Part shown: positions 57,774-64,000 of the stretch, one piece after another
Position numbering within the stretch: the stretch's first letter is position 1
Layout of the letters: the number at the start of each line of letters is the position of its first letter
Assembly: GCF_036320965.1 (NCBI RefSeq)
Contig: NC_092287.1
Location: forward strand, 7,429,797 to 7,493,796
DNA: 64,000 bases
DNA from: Panulirus ornatus
Taxonomy: Eukaryota > Arthropoda > Malacostraca > Decapoda > Palinuridae
Direction: 5' to 3'
Notes under the pieces: generated by a model
Seen by the model: only the letters and a program-made list of their open reading frames with translations
What the model was told of the DNA's origin: nothing
Database searches by the model: none
Position numbers and translations under genes: made by a program

Positions 57774-58676
57774 TCTCACTACCTCCAACTCCTTTATTCT
57801 TTTTTTTCTTTTTTTGACTTCCTGCCACAAAGAACTGCTCTCCTCAGATCCATGCCCTGATGTCCTCCATTGGATGGGGGAACCAACCTTCGAACGTTCA
57901 CCGCAAGGAAAACGGTTAGGTCCTGCCTGGGATGATGATCCCAGCGGAGCCGAGTACCATTTCCCCTTCTCCGCCATCCCGTTCTGAACGCCCTTTGGTG
58001 CTCAAACGTCCAGCACGAGTCCCCCCACCGACCGTCACCACCAAACTTCCAGCGCGCTTAACCTCTTACTTCCCCTTAAACCCTCCCATTTATCAGCACA
58101 CACTATCTCTACCCCGGTAAGTAAGGGGTGTCTTCAGACCACAATCTTTATTGTCTATCGTTTCGAAGTGGGCACGCCCGTTCTCTTTCCCTCTCTCGAC
58201 ACGCCAACTTCGGCACTTAGATAAAGGAGTCATCACTACCTCCACTTCGTTCAGTTTCGGTAACAACACAGTGTCGTAATGACACGTTCAGCCCTCTCAA
58301 CCTTTCGTGTTCATCTCCAAACTTACTGCCTGGAGGCCGGCCGGCCGGTGTCAATCATTCATGCTTGCTCGCCCTTCCTCCGCCTCCTAACCCATACCCA
58401 TCCACTGTGTCCAGTACAACCCACATTATTAACGGGTTCTGGTTCCCTGAAATCGCTGGTGTTGTGCGGGTGTCCTAATTATGTTTTTTTTTTCTCTCTC
58501 TCGCTATGAGTTTACTCGGTATTTGCAGGATTTTATTCGCCCTAAATTGAGAGTAGTGCTCACATATATGGAGGTGGGGCCTTCCTCCTCCTGTCCATTA
58601 ACTAGAGTGGACTCAGAGGCATTCTGTCTCATTAATTCTCTCGGCATCATCAACCTCTCTCCTTCCAACCAGTGGT

Positions 58677-58677
<1 letters not shown>
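57770..58677. other. Unique DNA, no gene recognised
   Basis: T-rich start then mixed. A 62-codon plus frame (57932-58120) is Pro/Ser-rich and unrecognised; with the pyrimidine flank it could be an old gag-like remnant, but no motif supports that. Confidence 0.45.

Positions 58678-58744
<67 letters not shown>
58678..58744. repeat. (TC)33 microsatellite
   Basis: Pure TC tract. Confidence 0.97.
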
Positions 58745-58747
<3 letters not shown>

Positions 58748-59291
58748 CAGGAGTTTACTCCGGTCAGTATTCTCTTGAGCTGTCTGCTTGGGTGTCCCCA
58801 TACCTCCTCCTAAGACTTGGACCACAGGTACGGTTATGGACGCTGCTTCCTACAGTTTCTGTGTGGAGACCGGCCACTCGAGGATAGACCCCCCCCCTCC
58901 CCTTTATGTTTTTTTTTTTCTAGGGGGTGTGGCGTTAAGGGAGAGTAAGAAGGGGTGGAGCAAGGGGAGGCAGAGTCTGAAATGGAAGAGAAGACCGAAG
59001 TGCGTACAGGTGTATGGTGTCGGTATCATGGTACATGTGGGTGATGACCTGGGAGCGTGTTCTTGGTGCCTTACTTATAATACCCTCCCTGGCAGACTGG
59101 GGTTGTGCATGTATTAGTGTTGTATCTGCCGTTGTCTGAAAAGGAGTTTAACTAAGCCAAGGTAAAAACATTGTTCATTGTGTACATCGCTGGATGACTG
59201 GAGCCTCGCCTGAGTGCTTTGAGGCTTCGAGGGAACCAAGGGCGTTCCATGTTTGCACCGATGTCCAGATCTTGAATTAGTCTGTGGCTAT

Positions 59292-59294
<3 letters not shown>
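58745..59294. other. Unique DNA, no gene seen
   Basis: T run at about 58909. No recognisable coding. Confidence 0.55.

Positions 59295-59373
<79 letters not shown>
59295..59373. repeat. (TC)30-(AC)10 compound microsatellite
   Basis: TC to 59354 then AC, running straight into the retrotransposon remnant. Confidence 0.97.
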
Positions 59374-59500
59374 GAGCTAAGCTGTGGAATTCTCTCCCTC
59401 CTCTCGTCTGTCCTTCTTCCTATGACCTTTCCCACCTTTAGGAGCGAGACCTACCAACGCCTGAGGAGCCCTGAATCATACCTTACATCCCATTTTCTCC
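59374..59500 (+). mobile_element. Non-LTR retrotransposon remnant, C-terminal RT tail
   Basis: Directly after the AC tract one frame reads AKLWNSLPPLVCPSSYDL, closely matching the SKLWNSLLPSRVFSNNYDL segment of the element at 8621-9025. The expected PTF-R continuation follows in another frame (TFRSETYQRL), so a frameshift splits it near 59437. Only about 40 residues remain; the upstream part is replaced by the microsatellite. Confidence 0.55.
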
Positions 59501-60039
59501 CACTTCAATCCTTTCACGCGAACACTGGGGCACGTCCTGCCCACGCCATTCCGGTCACCATCAGACGAGGCCCGGTACGGAGAGTGCCACAGGACCTGGC
59601 ATTAGTGAGGCATGGCAGGTCACCCCTCCCAGAGGCCTCCATCAGGTGAACATGACTGGGAGTAGAGGGAGGGAAGGAGCCACCTCCCCCTCACCCCTAT
59701 TATGCCACCGCCTGGCCTGTCCAGCCATCAGCAGGACAGATGGTCTCTCTCTCTGGAGGCGACCGGATATTGAGGCCCTCAGAGGAGGAGGGGGTGGATG
59801 GGGGGGGTGGTCAGATACGAGGGGAAGGTGGGGGGGGTGCTTAAGGCAGGCCGGTAGGGGGGGATGGTGGTGTGGAGGGGTAGGGTAGGGAGGGGGTGGT
59901 GTGGAGGGGTAGGGTAGGGAGGGGTAGAAGTGACAAGGATCAGATAATGAAGATTTCGTGCCAGTAAGGCATCGATTCCCCCCCTCCTGGTGCCTCTTCT
60001 GCGCTGGGTGGCGGCGGGTGGGCGACAGGCCCTTCGTGC

Positions 60040-60041
<2 letters not shown>
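59501..60041. other. No gene; G-rich right half
   Basis: 59770-59930 is G-rich; GGTGTGGAGGGGTAGGGTAG is repeated at about 59868 and 59899 (31-bp period). Confidence 0.65.

Positions 60042-60104
<63 letters not shown>
60042..60104. repeat. (GA)31 microsatellite
   Basis: Pure GA tract. Confidence 0.97.
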
Positions 60105-60107
<3 letters not shown>

Positions 60108-60216
60108 GTTAAAAGCAGCTGACGTACAGGAGGGGAAGGGGGAGGAATGAGACAGGAGTTACGTTAGAGCGAGCGGAGGGATGATATACGGGGGACGACG
60201 GTGAAGGGAGACACAG

Positions 60217-60218
<2 letters not shown>

Positions 60219-60281
<63 letters not shown>
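60219..60281. repeat. (GT)31 microsatellite
   Basis: Pure GT tract. Confidence 0.97.
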
Positions 60282-60282
<1 letters not shown>

Positions 60283-60607
60283 TGGTCACGAGGGCCACAC
60301 AGTAGGCCAGCCAGGACTCGCGAAGAGGGGCGCCTGTGCACTAACGGTGAGGGAGGAGCAGCTATCAATCCCAGATCCACACCTCCTCCTCCCTTCAAAA
60401 CCACCAAAGGGGAGGAAGTTCCCCATCACCCTTCTGCATTCAGTTCCCCCCCTCCCTCCACCTCCTGACGATGGTACGCAATTGGACGTTCCTCCCCCAC
60501 CCACCACTGATAATTATGATCCATAAAAAACGTACTTGAGAGCGAAAGCAATTACTGCCAATTACGATCTGTCTCTGATAAGATTACGCTGGAAATATAC
60601 GTCATTA
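60282..60607. other. Unique DNA, no gene seen
   Basis: C-rich in the centre, AT-richer to the right; nothing recognised. Confidence 0.55.
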
Positions 60608-60838
60608 CCGTTTGATAATTGATACTGATGATGACGAAGATGACGACAATGATGATGATAGTGATGATGATGACGAAGATGACGACAAAATGATGACGAT
60701 GATGATGATGATGATGACGAAGGTGACGACAAAAATGATGATGATGGTGGTGATGATGATGATGATGATGATACTGATGATTACGAAGATGATATGATGA
60801 TACCGATGATGATGATGACGATGATATGATGAAGACAC

Positions 60839-60875
<37 letters not shown>

Positions 60876-60949
60876 ATGATGATGATGATATGATGATGAT
60901 GATGATGATGAAGAGATATGATGATGATACTGATGATGATGATGACGAC

Positions 60950-60991
<42 letters not shown>

Positions 60992-61057
60992 ACTGATGAT
61001 TACGAAGATGATATGATGATACCGATGATGATGATGACGATGATATGATGAAGACAC

Positions 61058-61094
<37 letters not shown>

Positions 61095-61208
61095 ATGATG
61101 ATGATGATATGATGATGATGATGATGATGAAGAGATATGATGATGATACTGATGATGATGATGATGATGAAGAGATATGATGATGATACTGATGATGATG
61201 ATGACGAC

Positions 61209-61247
<39 letters not shown>

Positions 61248-61332
61248 ACTGATGATTACGAAGATGATATGATGATACCGATGATGATGATGACGATGAT
61301 ATGATGAAGACACTGATGATGATGATGACAGC
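60608..61332. repeat. GAT/GAC trinucleotide array with ~219-bp higher-order repeat
   Basis: GAT triplets with GAC, ATA and AAG variants. A marker, ACTGATGATTACGAAGATGA, lies at 60773, 60992 and 61248. Spacings are 219 and 256 bp; the 37-bp difference matches an internal duplication around GAAGAGATATGATGATG at about 61130-61190. Long Ile/His/Ser frames are artefacts. Confidence 0.96.
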
Positions 61333-61428
61333 GCAGACTTTTGATCGCACTGGTCGTCACCAAACCATTAATCAATGACCTGGACAGCTTGGGTTCAGTA
61401 CCCCTAGTCCATCCCCTGCCCCTTCCTC

Positions 61429-61432
<4 letters not shown>

Positions 61433-61486
<54 letters not shown>
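61433..61486. repeat. (CT)27 microsatellite
   Basis: Pure CT tract. Confidence 0.97.
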
Positions 61487-61492
<6 letters not shown>

Positions 61493-61688
61493 CGTATCCC
61501 TGACATCGTCTTTCCCGTAACACTTGCGCCGCGTATTTCCAGCCAACTTCCTACCACCTCCATACCTCCACCTCACCTCCCTTACCCTCGTGTCTCTCCC
61601 TTCCTCGGGAGCAGTAGGCCCCCCTCCCCTCCCTCTTTAAGCCTTCTCCTGCAACTCCCTCAACCTCCCCGAAGGGCTGGGAGACCCA

Positions 61689-61714
61689 ACACACACACAC
61701 ACACACACACACAC
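61689..61714. repeat. (CA)13 microsatellite
   Basis: Pure CA tract. Confidence 0.95.
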
Positions 61715-62422
61715 GGGTATACTACTATCGCCACCCACACCACACGATGATGGTGCCTCGGAGTCAACCAGTCAAACCAGCTGTTACTGACAGGCAACTG
61801 CACCCCCCCCCCCACCCCATTATGACTGTTAATATATATGCCCAAATGATTTTGTATTCACCACGAACATTTTTTTCTCCCTCTTTTTTTTTTCTCCTCT
61901 CCCCGCCGCCTCCAGCGACTAAAGTTCGTATGGAAAGGAACTGTGGAGAAGGAGGGAGGGGGCCATTCCAATGCAAATTCATAAACAGGGGAGTGGTCTG
62001 GGTGTATGTTATTTAAGTGGGACGGGGGACCAGAGCGATGGAGGACAGGGGGAGGGGGAGGAGGGGTGTTTCTGAGAGGGCCGTGGCTGCGGGGTGTAAA
62101 GGAGACAAGTGTAAAGTTGATTTGATCAGCGAGTCTCGGCGAAGTTATGACTGGAGTTGAGTCATTACCAAAGTTGGGCGGAAGTCGTAATGGGGCGTGG
62201 AGAGGTCGCGCTGCAGTTTGGGGAGTGGGGAGGAGAGAGAGAGAGAGAGACGGAGGGGGGGGGGAGGAGGGATAGGGGGATAGGGCACGGCGAGTGGCTG
62301 GGGAGAGGTGGATGTATAGTTAAATGATGGGCGCTCACGCCAAAGGCGATTGAGCCATGGATGATGTACGTGGCTCTGAATTACTTACGAGTCTCTCGTC
62401 AGCAGTTGTGGTAGGCAGAGTG

Positions 62423-62424
<2 letters not shown>

Positions 62425-62466
<42 letters not shown>
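62425..62466. repeat. (GT)21 microsatellite
   Basis: Pure GT tract. Confidence 0.97.
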
Positions 62467-62468
<2 letters not shown>

Positions 62469-62546
62469 GGCTTGGGTGGTGTCGTCGGCCAGAATCCATC
62501 GCCTGGGCTGTATGGCTCCAGTATCCCTATAGCCCATCCATGCTGG

Positions 62547-62549
<3 letters not shown>

Positions 62550-62613
<64 letters not shown>
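62550..62613. repeat. (TC)32 microsatellite
   Basis: Pure TC tract. Confidence 0.97.
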
Positions 62614-62616
<3 letters not shown>

Positions 62617-62863
62617 CCAGCAGCGTCTGGCCTGCCGGTGGCAGAACATCGGTCACCGCGTAAATACTCCCATGTATTATACATAAGCATCTAGCTGGTA
62701 AGTGACCTGGGTCACCAGTGCGAGGCTGGTGAGGACCGGGATCTTGGACACCTAAGTTTAATTACCTGTAGAATGGCAAGTGCCGTTTTACGTTTAATCA
62801 AACTGTGTTGATGATTGTAAGTTTCAATTCAACAATATCTTTTTTTTCCACACAGCAGTTCAG

Positions 62864-62877
62864 TTAGGTTAGGTTAG
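62864..62877. repeat. Short telomere-type (TTAGG) run
   Basis: TTAGGTTAGGTTAG, nearly three units of the arthropod telomere repeat, lies directly at the left edge of the Penelope-like coding remnant. It is short enough to be chance. Confidence 0.6.
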
Positions 62878-63257
62878 AAAATTCTGCAGCCTGTGTTTAC
62901 AGAATCCCTTGTAAAAGCTGTAATGTTTCATGTTGGGCAGACTGGTAAGGATCTTTATGTTAGACTTAAGCAACATCAATATAGTATAAGAACAGTACAA
63001 GAATCAAATGCTTTGTTTAATCATGTTAAAAATTATGACCATTGTACTGACAGGAGTAAAGAAGCTAAATTCAGTTATTAACTGTAACTCCTTTACCACG
63101 AGAAATATTGAATCTTCTATCATCAAATACACAGAAAATTGCAACATTAATACTAGTGAAAGTCTATACATATAATATTAGTGAACGTCTATACAAATTC
63201 GATAGCTTTATTGAAGACAAAATTTGTAAATGGTTCCCCTTCCTGTCCACATTATGA
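62868..63257 (+). pseudogene. GIY-YIG endonuclease domain of a Penelope-like element, frameshifted
   Basis: In full elements this domain follows the reverse transcriptase and nicks target DNA. Here three frames each hold a piece: VYRIPCKSCNVS (from 62895, with the paired Cys typical of these elements), then HVGQTGKDLYVRLKQHQ (from about 62929, the YIG-like segment and conserved Arg), ending at TAA 63079, then INCNSFTTRNIESSIIKY and a C-terminal KICKWFPFLSTL ending at TGA 63257. The breaks are a ~2-base loss at about 62931, a +1 shift before 63079 and a 25-bp tandem duplication at 63149-63198. It cannot make a working protein. Confidence 0.8.
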
Positions 63258-63404
63258 TTTTATGAAAGGCATGATGCCAGACCCGAACACCCCAACCCGA
63301 ACACCATCATCCAGTAACACTTGTTTACCAATGACGTCTTAACTACGTCTCTCTTCCTTGCATATCACCTGATTGTTCTACGTCTTCTAACTCATTCTTC
63401 TGTC

Positions 63405-63445
63405 TCCCCTGACGATGTGATCAGTACACGAAAGTGCACTCGGGA
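63405..63445 (+). ncRNA. Hammerhead ribozyme, type I, Penelope-like, second copy
   Basis: Core CTGACGA (63409-63415) and GAAA (63430-63433). Stem II GTG (63417-63419) with CAC (63427-63429), 7-base loop, same extra T before the stem as the first copy. Stem III AGT/ACT (63433-63435, 63438-63440). Stem I TCCC (63405-63408) with GGGA (63442-63445). Predicted cleavage after C63441. Differences from the first copy fall in the N7 position, the loop and the H17 base, all tolerated positions. Confidence 0.87.
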
Positions 63446-63478
63446 ACTTATCGTGTTTCATTTTCCTATGTTTTTTTG

Positions 63479-63479
<1 letters not shown>

Positions 63480-63546
<67 letters not shown>
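63480..63546. repeat. (AT)33 microsatellite
   Basis: Pure AT tract after the Penelope-like fragment. Confidence 0.97.
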
Positions 63547-63550
<4 letters not shown>

Positions 63551-64000
63551 GTAGGTTTTCTTATCAAAACAAGACTTAAAATGAAGAGGGGGGGGGAAGG
63601 ACCCCACTCGCTCAGGTGATAATGGCGCATTTTGCACGACCTCAGCGAAGACCGCCGTGAGGTTCACATCACATCCTACATAAAGCCTGTGGAGTGTGTC
63701 GCACTGCGTGCCACTATCAAAGTAAATGTAGGGACGAAAATCACGAAAAATTACGCGAGACCCCACAAGCGGGCGTCAACACCAACCTCCGCTCGGCGTT
63801 TGTATACCCCCTCCCCCTCTTGAAAAAAAAAAAAAAAAGCGCGCGAAGGAAAAAGTGCGGGAAAGGTTATTCCCTAATGGGTTCTGGAGGATAACAATTT
63901 CTCAGTTCTTTGTGCTGTTAACTGGTACCACTCAGGGTGAACGGCAAGGCACTCTCCGGGAAACACCTGGCTTTTGACCCCAAACTCCTCTTATAATGCA
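63547..64000. other. Unique DNA, no gene recognised
   Basis: G10 at about 63588 and A16 at about 63823. Frames below 105 codons, no domain. Confidence 0.5.

Larger units (their letters stand above)
61333..62424. other. Mostly unique DNA with short repeats, no gene seen
   Basis: Pyrimidine-rich on the left, C run at about 61803, purine-rich from 62030 to 62320. Holds two microsatellites listed separately. Confidence 0.55.
62868..63475 (+). mobile_element. Penelope-like retroelement fragment (GIY-YIG end plus hammerhead)
   Basis: Contains the broken endonuclease coding part (62868-63257), a ~150-bp spacer, and a terminal region with a hammerhead that is also present at 16583-16682. The reverse transcriptase domain is absent, so the copy is 5' truncated. 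A long AT array follows at 63480. Confidence 0.8.

Overview
The window looks like non-coding, repeat-saturated DNA from an animal, most likely an arthropod and probably a decapod crustacean. Four observations support this: about 48 long GA/CT microsatellites plus many GT, AT and trinucleotide arrays; a Penelope-like retroelement remnant with a GIY-YIG domain and hammerhead ribozymes; a short TTAGG run; and no bacterial gene organisation. The species cannot be named from the sequence. I find no intact protein-coding gene, tRNA, rRNA, CRISPR array or operon. Nearly all long open frames are translations of tandem repeats.

Layout. 1-11.6 kb: microsatellites alternating with minisatellites (16-52 bp units) and the 3' end of a non-LTR retrotransposon on the minus strand at 8.6-9.0 kb. 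11.9-16.6 kb: one satellite of about 187 copies of a 25-bp unit, ending against a Penelope-like fragment that carries a hammerhead ribozyme. 17-24 kb: several arrays of a dispersed 21-22-bp minisatellite, including two arrays in opposite orientation. 24-34 kb: pyrimidine-rich and AT-richer DNA with two copies of a ~230-bp interspersed repeat next to TA arrays, and an 85-bp hairpin. 34-60 kb: GA/CT tracts and 22-46-bp minisatellites separated by unique DNA. 60.6-61.3 kb: a GAT array with higher-order structure. 62.9-63.5 kb: a frameshifted Penelope-like GIY-YIG remnant followed by a second hammerhead ribozyme. A small non-LTR remnant lies at 59.4 kb.

The recognisable functional relics are therefore retroelement pieces. 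The two hammerheads share one architecture and are the best supported RNA elements here. The most unusual unexplained signal is a minisatellite family found at about nine places in both orientations, two of which share flanking sequence, suggesting it moves or is copied as part of a larger unit.
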